A stretch of 64,000 nt of DNA. Origin: Aggregatimonas sangjinii. Its GTDB lineage: Bacteria > Bacteroidota > Bacteroidia > Flavobacteriales > Flavobacteriaceae. A program made the translations under genes and the position numbers. This document shows positions 7,295 to 15,623 of the stretch, piece by piece. The DNA lies in assembly GCF_005943945.1 (NCBI RefSeq), contig NZ_CP040710.1, positions 3,951,501 to 4,015,500 on the forward strand, written 5' to 3'. The first letter of the stretch is position 1. Each line of letters opens with the position of its first letter. Under the pieces are notes generated by a model. The model saw nothing but the letters and a program-made list of their open reading frames with translations. It had not been told where the DNA came from and did no database searches.

Positions 7295-9079
7295 TTACTG
7301 GGTAAAATTAATCAATTGCCGGCGATAGGCGGTCAACAGCTTCGATTTGGAAATAAAGCCGTAATACTTGCCCTCTTTGATGACGGGCAAGTTCCAAGCC
7401 CCGCTTTCCTGAAACTTTTTCATGATTTGTTGCATACTGTCTTTCTCGTAAAAAATGTACTCGGGGGCGGCACGCATAAAGGTTGCCACAGTGGTTGTCC
7501 TGTACAACGCGGTATCGAACATGAATTCCCGAATATCATCCAACAAGACAATACCTACCAGCGCTCGGCTCTCATCGATTACCGGAAAAATATTCCTAGT
7601 GGATTTCGAGACCGACTCGTGCAGCATTTCACCTAGTGAGGTGGTCGGACGAACGGCTTTAAAATCCTGCTCCAGCACATCTTCAATACGCATTACGGTC
7701 AACACATTTTGGTCCTTGTCGTGGGTGAGCAATTCTCCGCTCTCGGCCAGCTCTCTGGTGTAAATGGTATGATTGATGGTTTTTTTCGCGATCAAGTACG
7801 AGATTGCCGCGGTAATCATTAGCGGAACGAAGAGTTCGTATCCCCCCGTAATTTCCGCAATTAAAAAAATCGCCGTCAATGGCGCATGCAGCACGCCGGC
7901 AATCAGCCCGGCCATGCCGATTAGAGTGAAATTACTCTCCGAAACCGCAAAGCCCAATCCTAAATTATTGATGACCTTGGCCACCACATTACCTAGGGCG
8001 CTGCCCATGACCATGGTAGGGATGAATATACCGCCCGCTCCACCTGCGGCAAATGTGGTCGTCATCGCCACGGCTTTAAATATAGTGATCCCAAACAACA
8101 AAGCGATCACGACCCAAATGTTGCTCAAGTAGCGGTCGAAGGGCGTCGTTCCCAAAGCGGATAAATGATTTCCATCCAATAAATCGTTGATAAAACCGAA
8201 ACCTTCCCCGTACAAGGGCGGAATCATATAAAGCATGCCGCCGATGGCCAGCCCACCGACCAGAAGCCGGTATTTCGGACTTCGTAACGGCTTGAATAGC
8301 TTCAATATGCCAAAATACATTTTGGTAAAATATACCGAGGCATAGGCCGTACCTACCCCCAAAAGCACGTAAAAAAGCGTATCCCTTATCTCAAAACTAT
8401 CGGAAAGTGAGAAGCTGAACAGCACCTCGTTCCCCAGAAAAAAATAGGAGGTCAATACCCCTGAAATCGACGCCAGCAGCAAGGGCATGACCGAGAGCAT
8501 GGTAAAGTCGATACTGAAAATTTCTACCGCAAAGATAATCGCGGCAATGGGTGATTGAAAGATAGAAGCGACCGCACCCGCAGAAGCACAGGCTATGAGC
8601 AGCGATTTTCTTTTGGCACTCATATGCAGTATTCCTCCTAGATTTGAGCTGATTGCAGAACCAGACGCGACCGCCGGGCCGAGCAAACCGACCGATCCAC
8701 CAAAGCCAACGGTTAATGGTGCGGTAATCAAGGGGGTTATGATTTTTTTTAAATCGATATTCCCCTTTTTCTTTGATAACGCGAACAAAATCGAAGATAC
8801 CGCGTGCTCCAATTTTTTCTTATGAATGAATTTTACATAGAGATAGACCAGTGTAAGACCGATAATCGGAAGAATAAAATACAGCCCGTTACTGGAAAAA
8901 ACGATACCCTCTTCAAGCGAGGTCTGGATAAAAAAGGTAAGGTTCTTTAAGACCACCGCGGCCAATCCGGCCAAAAGTCCGACGACCACCCCCATCATAT
9001 GAACGAAGGTTTTGTCGGAAACATTCTTGTACCGCCATTTTAAAAAGCGGGTCAAGAGTGTTTTTAGAAAAGAAGGCAT
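7295..9079 (-). CDS. CLC-family chloride channel/transporter with CBS pair
   Basis: A 594-residue inner-membrane protein with the CLC fold (about residues 25-440) followed by two CBS domains (about 455-585) that usually sense nucleotides. The start at 9079 (MPSFLKTLL) is preferred; an upstream start at 9124 would add 15 polar residues. The selectivity-filter stretch GGIFIP is present in GGAGGIFIPT. In the segment matching GREGP of E. coli ClcA the sequence is GLLGP: the gating glutamate (ClcA Glu148) is Leu133 here. The position of the internal proton glutamate (ClcA Glu203) is Ile187, after a conserved Glu186. Both changes point to channel-like rather than proton-exchange behaviour, which is inference. 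Confidence 0.88.
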   Translation of the reverse strand: MPSFLKTLLTRFLKWRYKNVSDKTFVHMMGVVVGLLAGLAAVVLKNLTFFIQTSLEEGIVFSSNGLYFILPIIGLTLVYLYVKFIHKKKLEHAVSSILFALSKKKGNIDLKKIITPLITAPLTVGFGGSVGLLGPAVASGSAISSNLGGILHMSAKRKSLLIACASAGAVASIFQSPIAAIIFAVEIFSIDFTMLSVMPLLLASISGVLTSYFFLGNEVLFSFSLSDSFEIRDTLFYVLLGVGTAYASVYFTKMYFGILKLFKPLRSPKYRLLVGGLAIGGMLYMIPPLYGEGFGFINDLLDGNHLSALGTTPFDRYLSNIWVVIALLFGITIFKAVAMTTTFAAGGAGGIFIPTMVMGSALGNVVAKVINNLGLGFAVSESNFTLIGMAGLIAGVLHAPLTAIFLIAEITGGYELFVPLMITAAISYLIAKKTINHTIYTRELAESGELLTHDKDQNVLTVMRIEDVLEQDFKAVRPTTSLGEMLHESVSKSTRNIFPVIDESRALVGIVLLDDIREFMFDTALYRTTTVATFMRAAPEYIFYEKDSMQQIMKKFQESGAWNLPVIKEGKYYGFISKSKLLTAYRRQLINFTQ

Positions 9080-9228
9080 GCGTAGTTTTGTTGTTAAATG
9101 TATTAAAAAAGGACGATATTGCACTTCATAAAACGAATTGATATCACCGATAGAATTACGCTTAATCCAATCGATATAGAGAACTAATATGGGGAGTGCT
9201 TTAAAAATCGACTACTGTGCCAACTGAT

Positions 9229-9810
9229 ATGAATACGAACTATTTTGCACATGAAACGGCCATTATCGATAAAGGCGCCCAAATAGGCGATAGTACCAAA
9301 ATCTGGCATTTTGCGCACATTATGAGTGATTGCAGTATTGCCGACAATTGCACGATCGGGCAAAATGTGGTTGTTTTCCCTAAGGTAGTTTTGGGCAAAA
9401 ATTGCAAAGTTCAAAACAATGTTTCTATCTACACTGGAGTTATTTGCGAAGATGATGTTTTTCTTGGCCCCTCAATGGTCTTTACAAATGTGAGTAATCC
9501 AAGAAGTGCGATCAATAGGAAAGATAAATTCGAAAGGACCTTGGTACAAAAAGGGGCGACCATTGGCGCGAACGCAACGATTGTTTGTGGGAACACCATA
9601 GGCTCTTATGCTTTGATAGGTGCTGGCGCCGTGCTTACCGTGAATGTCCTACCATACGCACTTATGGTCGGCAATCCGGCCAAGCAAATTGGCTGGGTAA
9701 GCGAATACGGAAACCGGTTGAATTTTTCACAGGAGGGAACAGCTATATGTTCCGAAAGTGGCGAGGTATATGAACTTTACAATGGTAAAGTAAAAAGAAA
9801 ATTACTATGA
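9229..9810 (+). CDS. wbpD: UDP-2-acetamido-3-amino-2,3-dideoxy-glucuronate N-acetyltransferase (WbpD/WlbB-like)
   Basis: A 193-residue left-handed beta-helix acetyltransferase with hexapeptide repeats. In the WbpD/WlbB family the enzyme acetylates the 3-amino group of UDP-GlcNAc3NA to give UDP-GlcNAc3NAcA. Characteristic stretches are KVQNNVSIYTGV, GPSMVFTNVSNPRS and YALMVGNPAKQIGW, which fit this family closely. The ATG at 9229 is preferred over the GTG at 9217. It overlaps the next gene by four bases (ATGA), so the two are translationally coupled. It opens the plus-strand half of the EPS locus. The assignment is strong because the WbpB-type dehydrogenase of the same pathway follows directly. 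Confidence 0.85.
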   Translation: MNTNYFAHETAIIDKGAQIGDSTKIWHFAHIMSDCSIADNCTIGQNVVVFPKVVLGKNCKVQNNVSIYTGVICEDDVFLGPSMVFTNVSNPRSAINRKDKFERTLVQKGATIGANATIVCGNTIGSYALIGAGAVLTVNVLPYALMVGNPAKQIGWVSEYGNRLNFSQEGTAICSESGEVYELYNGKVKRKLL

Positions 9811-10760
9811 AAAATTTCGGGCTTCTGGGAATCGCCGGATTTGTTGCGCCGCGACATTTGCAGGCAATCAAGGATACCAACAACAGCTTGATAGTCGCTC
9901 TTGATAAATATGATAGCGTGGGCATTATCGACAGCTACTTCCCTAACGCAGACTTTTTCGTAGAGTTCGAGCGGTTCGATAGGCATTTGGAAAAATTGAA
10001 ATATGAGAAAAATCTAATTTTAGACTATATCAGCGTCTGTACGCCAAACTATCTTCACGATTCACATATCCGATTTGCGCTCAGACATGGCGCTGATGCC
10101 ATTTGTGAAAAACCCATCGTATTAAATCCATGGAATGTCGATAAATTGGCGCATATGGAGAATGAATCGGGCAATCGCATTTGGAATATTCTTCAATTAA
10201 GGTTACATCCAAGCATTATTGCGTTACGGAAAAAAATACAAGAGGGACCTGCCGACAAAGTTTATGACATTGATCTTACTTATTTAACAAGTCGCGGGAA
10301 TTGGTATTTTTCGTCTTGGAAAGGTGATGATTCCAAATCCGGAGGAATCGCCACTAACATCGGTGTGCATTTTTTCGATATGCTTACTTGGATTTTTGGA
10401 CCAGTAAAGGATAATATCGTGCATGTTCATGAAAAAGACCGTGCCGCCGGCTTTCTTGAATTAAATCAGGCCAAGGTGCGATGGTTTCTATCTCTTAACG
10501 AAGCATTCCTACCCGAAGATATCAAAGCATTAGGACAAAGAACCTATCGATCCTTGAGAATAGCTGGTGAGGAACTCAATTTTAGTAAAGGATTTACAAA
10601 TCTGCATACCGCATCCTATGAAGATATCATATCAGGAAATGGTTTTGGAATAGAGGAGACCAGACAAGCGATAGAAGTTGTACATGATATTAGAAATGCA
10701 AAGCCTATTGGACTAAAAGGGGATTATCATCCTATTGCGAAAAACTCAAAAGATATTTAA
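9807..10760 (+). CDS. wbpB: UDP-N-acetyl-2-amino-2-deoxy-glucuronate 3-dehydrogenase (WbpB/WlbA-like)
   Basis: A 317-residue Gfo/Idh/MocA-family NAD-dependent oxidoreductase. WbpB/WlbA oxidises C3 of UDP-GlcNAcA before an aminotransferase adds the 3-amino group. The N-terminal Rossmann segment reads FGLLGIAGFVAPRHLQAIK, followed by the catalytic-region motif CEKPIVLNPWNVDKL and TYLTSRGNWYFSSWKGD, which is typical of this subgroup, and the conserved NIGVHFFDML helix. The start overlaps the acetyltransferase stop by four bases. The partner aminotransferase (WbpE/WlbC) and UDP-GlcNAc 6-dehydrogenase (WbpA) are not in this window. Confidence 0.87.
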   Translation: MKNFGLLGIAGFVAPRHLQAIKDTNNSLIVALDKYDSVGIIDSYFPNADFFVEFERFDRHLEKLKYEKNLILDYISVCTPNYLHDSHIRFALRHGADAICEKPIVLNPWNVDKLAHMENESGNRIWNILQLRLHPSIIALRKKIQEGPADKVYDIDLTYLTSRGNWYFSSWKGDDSKSGGIATNIGVHFFDMLTWIFGPVKDNIVHVHEKDRAAGFLELNQAKVRWFLSLNEAFLPEDIKALGQRTYRSLRIAGEELNFSKGFTNLHTASYEDIISGNGFGIEETRQAIEVVHDIRNAKPIGLKGDYHPIAKNSKDI

Positions 10761-10786
10761 TCAGATATAGCACCAAAAGAACGAAA

Positions 10787-11872
10787 TTGAAAATACTGAC
10801 CGTCATCGGAGCCCGCCCACAGTTCATCAAAGCTGCAACTATATCCCACGTTATCATTAAAACTGAAGGTATTCACGAGGTCTTGGTACATACAGGACAG
10901 CATTTCGATGAAACCATGTCGGCCGTTTTTTTTGAAGAATTGGGTATCCCGGAGCCTACTTATAATCTCGGGATATCCGGTGGATATCATGGAGCGCAGA
11001 CAGGTAAGATGCTCATTGGGATAGAAGAAGTGCTCTTAAAGGAGAAGCCCGATATCGTTATCTTATATGGTGATACGAACTCTACCTTGGCCGGCGCTTT
11101 GGCAGCCGTTAAATTACATATTCCTGTTGCACATATAGAGGCCGGTCTTCGATCATTTAACAAAAAAATGCCAGAAGAGGTCAACAGAATCATTACCGAT
11201 CATTCTTCATCTTTTCTTTTTACACCGACGCCCACAGCCACACAAAACCTTTTGCGGGAGGGCTTGGATGAGGATTGTATCGTAGAGGTCGGGGATGTCA
11301 TGTTCGACGCCACCTTAAGATATAGCGCACTAGCAGAAACCCTTTCCTTAGTATTGTCATCATTTAACCTGAAGCCCAAAGGCTACATTTTAACTACGAT
11401 ACACCGCGCAGAGAATACCGACGACCCCGAAAAGCTGCAAAACATTTTTGCGAGCTTGGAAAAAATAGCTCAAAATGAAAAGCTCGTTTTGCCTCTTCAT
11501 CCGCGAACGGCACAAAGTCTAAAAAAAATCGGATATTCCTTTAACAACTCTCCCATAACGTTTATAGATCCGGTCGGTTATCTAGATATGCTGATGCTTG
11601 AAAAACATGCCAGCATTATAATTACCGATTCAGGCGGAGTTCAAAAGGAAGCATACTTCCAGAAGGTTCCCTGTATTACACTCCGGGAAGAAACGGAATG
11701 GACCGAGCTGATAGTAAACGGGAATAACTTTCTTGCCGGTGCGGATGACCTTCAAATTGTTCTGAAAAAGGCGAAAACCGTCATATTTGAAAAAGACCAA
11801 GAACTCTATGGCGATGGGAATGCCGCTACCAGAATAGTGGAGATTCTACTAAGGTCCTTTGAAGAGTCTTAA
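10787..11872 (+). CDS. Non-hydrolysing UDP-N-acetylhexosamine 2-epimerase
   Basis: A 361-residue GT-B-fold epimerase of the WecB/WbpI family, which inverts C2 of UDP-GlcNAc or of a GlcNAc-derived uronate. Conserved parts are the N-terminal GARPQFIK, HTGQHFD, YGDTNSTLAG, HIEAGLRSF and the C-terminal ITDSGGVQKEA uridine-diphosphate site. The start is a TTG at 10787, 26 bases after the preceding stop; no ATG lies near the conserved N-terminus. Next to wbpD and wbpB, the likely substrate is UDP-GlcNAc3NAcA, giving UDP-ManNAc3NAcA, as WbpI does; plain UDP-ManNAc formation is the alternative. The sequence is closer to the general WecB type than to WbpI, so the substrate call is inference. Confidence 0.82.
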   Translation: MKILTVIGARPQFIKAATISHVIIKTEGIHEVLVHTGQHFDETMSAVFFEELGIPEPTYNLGISGGYHGAQTGKMLIGIEEVLLKEKPDIVILYGDTNSTLAGALAAVKLHIPVAHIEAGLRSFNKKMPEEVNRIITDHSSSFLFTPTPTATQNLLREGLDEDCIVEVGDVMFDATLRYSALAETLSLVLSSFNLKPKGYILTTIHRAENTDDPEKLQNIFASLEKIAQNEKLVLPLHPRTAQSLKKIGYSFNNSPITFIDPVGYLDMLMLEKHASIIITDSGGVQKEAYFQKVPCITLREETEWTELIVNGNNFLAGADDLQIVLKKAKTVIFEKDQELYGDGNAATRIVEILLRSFEES

Positions 11873-12056
11873 ACACACCTTTTGAAAAAAGAGCCACATC
11901 TTTACCGAAAAATCTCCTTAAAATACCGAAAGTACATTTTAGTAGTGCGGATTTTTTTGTAAATACCCATTCTGCAAATCCGATTAGGTAGCATTCTTTC
12001 CAAAACAATGCCGTTAATCGATAACCTACCTTGTTTACTCTACGAACGGCAACTTC

Positions 12057-12071
12057 ACAATTTTAAATTGT
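12057..12071. promoter_or_regulatory. AT-rich dyad upstream of the SDR epimerase gene
   Basis: ACAATTT and AAATTGT flank a single T, a perfect 7-bp dyad 56 bases before the epimerase start. It lies in a 254-base gap that separates two gene groups on the same strand and could be an operator, or part of a promoter for the second group. No recognisable -7/-33 pair is seen. Confidence 0.25.
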
Positions 12072-12126
12072 TCTGTAATTAAACTAAATTGCGCCTTCCA
12101 TTAACTAACACCATTTACCAAACCAA

Positions 12127-13134
12127 ATGACGACAACACCAAAGAAAATACTTGTAACAGGAGTAGCTGGATTCCTAGGTTCCAATTTACTCGAAAAATT
12201 ATTAAAGGAAGGGCATTATGTAGTAGGTATCGACAACCTTTCAATGGGAAGAATCGAAAATATTCAAAGCTGCATTGGCCACAAGAACTTTCTTTTTCTC
12301 GAAGAGGATATCTTAGACAATTTTATCATTCGGGACATGGATGATGATTTTGATATTATCGTACATTTGGCCGCCTTTAAAATTCCCAGATATGGCAATG
12401 CAGTGGATACGCTTAAAATCAATTCGAAAGGTACAGAGAACATGTTGAATCTAGCTCGCGCGCAAAAATGTAAATTTGTACTTGCCTCTACTTCGGATGT
12501 TTACGGAATGAGTCCCGATCTGCCCTTTGTAGAAGATGGCAACTGTGTCATTGGCGACTCAAAGGTTTCGCGCTGGTCCTATGCCGTTTCAAAGCTTTTT
12601 GATGAGCATTTGGCCCTCGCCTACATGGAAGATTACGATTTTCCAGTGGTCTTATTACGATTTTTCGGTTCCTACGGGCCAAATCAACATTTATCTTGGT
12701 GGGGAGGACCGCAATCCGTTTTTATCGATTGCATCCTCAATGACAAAAAGATACCTATTCACGGAGATGGGCAACAGACCAGAACCTTCACCTATGTTGC
12801 CGACACCATCGAGGGTATGTATGCTGCCGCTATGAAACCGGAGGCGAATGGCGAAATATTCAATATCGGTGCCAATGAAGAAATAACCATTTTAGAGCTA
12901 GCTCATATGCTAAAGGAGATTTCCGATGAACCATCCGATTGTCCTATAGAGCTTATTCCGTATAACGACATTTCTTCCGGTAGAAAATATCAGGATGTCA
13001 TGCGACGAGTACCGGATACGACGAAAGCCGAAAAGATTTTAGGGGTTAAAGCGAAGACCCCATTAAGAGAGGGGCTACGACTTACTTTTGAATGGCAAAA
13101 AAGAAATACTCTTAAAAAAATAAGTACTGTATGA
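12127..13134 (+). CDS. NAD-dependent nucleotide-sugar epimerase/dehydratase (SDR)
   Basis: A 335-residue extended short-chain dehydrogenase. The nucleotide-binding motif GVAGFLGS follows the first beta strand, the active-site pair is in SYAVSK, and the substrate loop reads RFFGSYGPNQHLSWWGGPQ, followed by HGDGQQTRTFTYVAD. These are hallmarks of UDP-glucose/UDP-uronate 4-epimerases and related dehydratases. The exact reaction cannot be read from the sequence. It overlaps the next gene by four bases (ATGA at 13131-13134), which suggests that the epimerase and the FAD oxidoreductase act together. A 254-base gap upstream suggests a separate promoter for this group. Confidence 0.82.
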   Translation: MTTTPKKILVTGVAGFLGSNLLEKLLKEGHYVVGIDNLSMGRIENIQSCIGHKNFLFLEEDILDNFIIRDMDDDFDIIVHLAAFKIPRYGNAVDTLKINSKGTENMLNLARAQKCKFVLASTSDVYGMSPDLPFVEDGNCVIGDSKVSRWSYAVSKLFDEHLALAYMEDYDFPVVLLRFFGSYGPNQHLSWWGGPQSVFIDCILNDKKIPIHGDGQQTRTFTYVADTIEGMYAAAMKPEANGEIFNIGANEEITILELAHMLKEISDEPSDCPIELIPYNDISSGRKYQDVMRRVPDTTKAEKILGVKAKTPLREGLRLTFEWQKRNTLKKISTV

Positions 13135-14450
13135 GAATAGCGATTATAGGGGGTGGTTTTATGGGTGTAGTTTTAGCACATGAAATTTCAAAAAACGATG
13201 CCAAAGCAACCATATTCGAACGAGATTCACAACTCGGCGGCTTGACCACTTACCAAGATTATGGCGATTTCGTATGGGACAAATTCTATCATGTTATTAC
13301 CCCGACCGATCAAGAACTGGTCGAATTATTGCAAGAGGTAGGTCTCGATAAAAAATTACATTGGAGACGTTCGCTAACAGGGTACTATACGGACAAAAAA
13401 TTCTACTCGCTCAGTAGTTCTAAAGAGTTTTTGATGTTTCCCGTTCTTGGGCTTATCGATAAAATCCGGTTGGGTTACACGCTTTTCAGAGGGGCTCAGA
13501 TAAATGACTGGAAATCCCTAGAGAAAATACCGGTAAACGATTGGCTCATAAAACTTGGAGGAAAGCGCACCTATGAGAAATTTTGGGCACCTATGCTGCA
13601 GGCCAAATTGGGCGAAAATCACAAAAAGGTATCCGCAGTATTTATCTGGACCTATATAAAAAGACTCTTTCGCTCGCGCAGCTCTGCTGCACAAAAAGAA
13701 CATATGGGGTACGTTACCGGAGGCTATAAGACCATTTTTGACCGGTTTGAAAACCTACTTGTCGAAGCTGGGTCGGAAGTACTTAAGGGGAGGACCGTTA
13801 CAGAAATCAAGGCAGCGCAAAAAAACGGCCTTCTTGTTGGTCATGATGGAAATTTCGAACATTTTGACAAAGTTATTTTCACCGGACCTTTGAATGCCTT
13901 GGAAAAAATCGTGTCTCCCGAACTATTCGAAATCTCAAATGTTGAACGCCCCATATCCTATCTTGGTGCTATTTGTTTAGTATTGGTCACAAAACAATCG
14001 CTTACCCCGTATTACGTGCTAAACATTGGTGACAATGACACTCCGTTTACTGGTGTAATCGGTATGAGTTCTTTGGTCGACCTCAAGGAGACGGGAGGCA
14101 AACATCTTACGTACTTTCCTAAATATATAGACGAAAACGACCCACTTTGGTCAAAATCGGATGAAGAGCTGGAAGCCTACTTTCTTAAAGGTGTATATTA
14201 CCTATATCCTGACCTCAAAGAGACCGATATTTTATCGGCACATATACACCGGGCCTTTAAAGTACAGCCCTTACAAGAGCTCAACTTCTCTGAAATGGTC
14301 CCCAGGCTCAATACGAAGCATCCCGATTTTTATGTTCTCAATACTGCACAATTCGTTAACGACTCTGTGAATAATAACACCGTTGTCAAACATGTTGATC
14401 GCTTTATGACCGCTTTCAACAAAGAACTAGTAGGGGAATCGAGCACATAG
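13131..14450 (+). CDS. FAD-dependent oxidoreductase of the amine oxidase/protoporphyrinogen oxidase-like group
   Basis: A 439-residue flavoprotein. The N-terminus has the dinucleotide motif GGGFMG followed by the FERDSQLGGLTTYQDYG segment that contacts FAD in amine-oxidase-type enzymes. A conserved FWAPMLQAKLGE stretch and a C-terminal FAD-contacting segment (YVLNTAQFVNDSVNNNT) follow. Homologues are widespread in EPS and lipid-linked glycan loci, where they are thought to act on lipid- or nucleotide-linked sugars, but the reaction is not established. It is distinct from UDP-galactopyranose mutase although it shares the fold. It is coupled to the epimerase upstream and is followed after 13 bases by the deacetylase. 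Confidence 0.75.
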   Translation: MRIAIIGGGFMGVVLAHEISKNDAKATIFERDSQLGGLTTYQDYGDFVWDKFYHVITPTDQELVELLQEVGLDKKLHWRRSLTGYYTDKKFYSLSSSKEFLMFPVLGLIDKIRLGYTLFRGAQINDWKSLEKIPVNDWLIKLGGKRTYEKFWAPMLQAKLGENHKKVSAVFIWTYIKRLFRSRSSAAQKEHMGYVTGGYKTIFDRFENLLVEAGSEVLKGRTVTEIKAAQKNGLLVGHDGNFEHFDKVIFTGPLNALEKIVSPELFEISNVERPISYLGAICLVLVTKQSLTPYYVLNIGDNDTPFTGVIGMSSLVDLKETGGKHLTYFPKYIDENDPLWSKSDEELEAYFLKGVYYLYPDLKETDILSAHIHRAFKVQPLQELNFSEMVPRLNTKHPDFYVLNTAQFVNDSVNNNTVVKHVDRFMTAFNKELVGESST

Positions 14451-14463
14451 CAATGCATTGAAG

Positions 14464-15435
14464 ATGAGCAAACCACTTTTGAGCCTTTCTTTAGACCTGG
14501 ATAATCAATGGTCTTATATGAAGATACACGGTGAGGCAGGTTGGGAAAAATTCCCTTCCTATCTTGATATATTCGTGCCTCATATTCTAAAGGTTCTAGA
14601 TGAATTGAATCTTAAAATCACCTTCTTTATTGTAGGTCAGGACGCGGCCTTTGAGCAGAATCATGCCTATCTAAGGGCTCTCGCCGATGCCGGACACGAG
14701 ATTGCCAATCATTCGTTCAAACATGAGACATGGCTTCACCTTTATTCGAAAGAAGAAATGAAGAATGAAATCGATTCGGCACATACGATTATAGAAAAAG
14801 TTACGGGAAAAACCCCTACGGGTTTTCGTGGACCCGGATTTAGTTGGAGCAGTACCCTACTCGAGGTATTATCCGAAAAAGGGTATGCTTACGATGCCTC
14901 AACACTGCCTACGATAATCGGTCCATTGGCGCGTTTGTACTACTTTAGCACTTCTAGCCTTTCCAAAGAAGAGAAAGAAGACAGAAAGGAGATTTTTGGT
15001 AAATTCTCGGACGGCTTTCGTCGGTTAAAACCGTATTATTGGAAATTTACCAAACAACATAAATTACTTGAACTCCCGGTTACCACCATGCCTGTTTTTA
15101 GAATACCTTTTCACCTGAGCTACTTACTATTTATAAGTAACATCTCTATTCATTTAATGATGTTATACCTGAATATCGCCATTTTCCTGTGCAAGCTCAC
15201 TAAAACCGAACCCAGCTTTTTATTGCACCCTTTGGATTTGATCGGCGGCGATCAAATTACAAGTCTGGCATTCTTTCCGGGGATGAATATTTCCAGTGAT
15301 CGAAAAATTTTCATATTCAAAAAGGTAATGAAAAAATTAGGTAAGCACTTTACTTTAACGAATATGAACGACCATGTAACGGCCATAAAGGAAAGAACCG
15401 TTTTAACATCGATAGCAGTCCCGACCGCTTCCTAA
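14464..15435 (+). CDS. Polysaccharide deacetylase (NodB homology)
   Basis: A 323-residue carbohydrate esterase family 4-like enzyme. Motif 1 (LSLDLDNQW) supplies the catalytic and metal-binding Asp, motif 2 (NHSFKHE) the two metal His, motif 3 is GFRGPGFSWS, and LHPLDL near the C-terminus supplies the late His. Enzymes of this family remove N- or O-acetyl groups from sugars. No signal peptide is visible, so it may act on a cytoplasmic lipid- or nucleotide-linked intermediate, which fits its place beside the GT2 and GT-C genes. The ATG at 14464 is preferred to a TTG at 14458. A hydrophobic segment near residues 215-245 (LSYLLFISNISIHLMMLYL) may attach it to the membrane. Confidence 0.8.
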   Translation: MSKPLLSLSLDLDNQWSYMKIHGEAGWEKFPSYLDIFVPHILKVLDELNLKITFFIVGQDAAFEQNHAYLRALADAGHEIANHSFKHETWLHLYSKEEMKNEIDSAHTIIEKVTGKTPTGFRGPGFSWSSTLLEVLSEKGYAYDASTLPTIIGPLARLYYFSTSSLSKEEKEDRKEIFGKFSDGFRRLKPYYWKFTKQHKLLELPVTTMPVFRIPFHLSYLLFISNISIHLMMLYLNIAIFLCKLTKTEPSFLLHPLDLIGGDQITSLAFFPGMNISSDRKIFIFKKVMKKLGKHFTLTNMNDHVTAIKERTVLTSIAVPTAS

Positions 15436-15494
15436 ATAAACAGTGGAAAAGAACATTGAAGGCCACCGAATCCTATACGTAATATCGGCAAAAT

Positions 15495-15559
15495 CCGTCA
15501 GTTATCATCTAAAAGATCCTGTTCAACGGTACAGGGAGGGATTGGACGGTTTTTTTTTT
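15495..15559 (+). terminator. Candidate terminator after the deacetylase gene
   Basis: CCGTC (15495-15499) can pair with GACGG (15545-15549), enclosing a smaller CCTGT/ACAGG stem, followed by ten T residues (15550-15559). The long closing loop makes it weaker than a standard terminator, but the T-run is strong. It could partly separate the GT2 gene from the genes before it. Confidence 0.45.
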
Positions 15560-15623
15560 AAATTTATGACTATTAAAGTGCTGTGCTACGCCATAGGCCT
15601 ATTTGCTTGACCAAACAACCAAA

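Noticed and set aside
9184-9414. Minus-strand frame over the start of wbpD
   Set aside because: It has no motif and is antisense to a firmly identified acetyltransferase gene.
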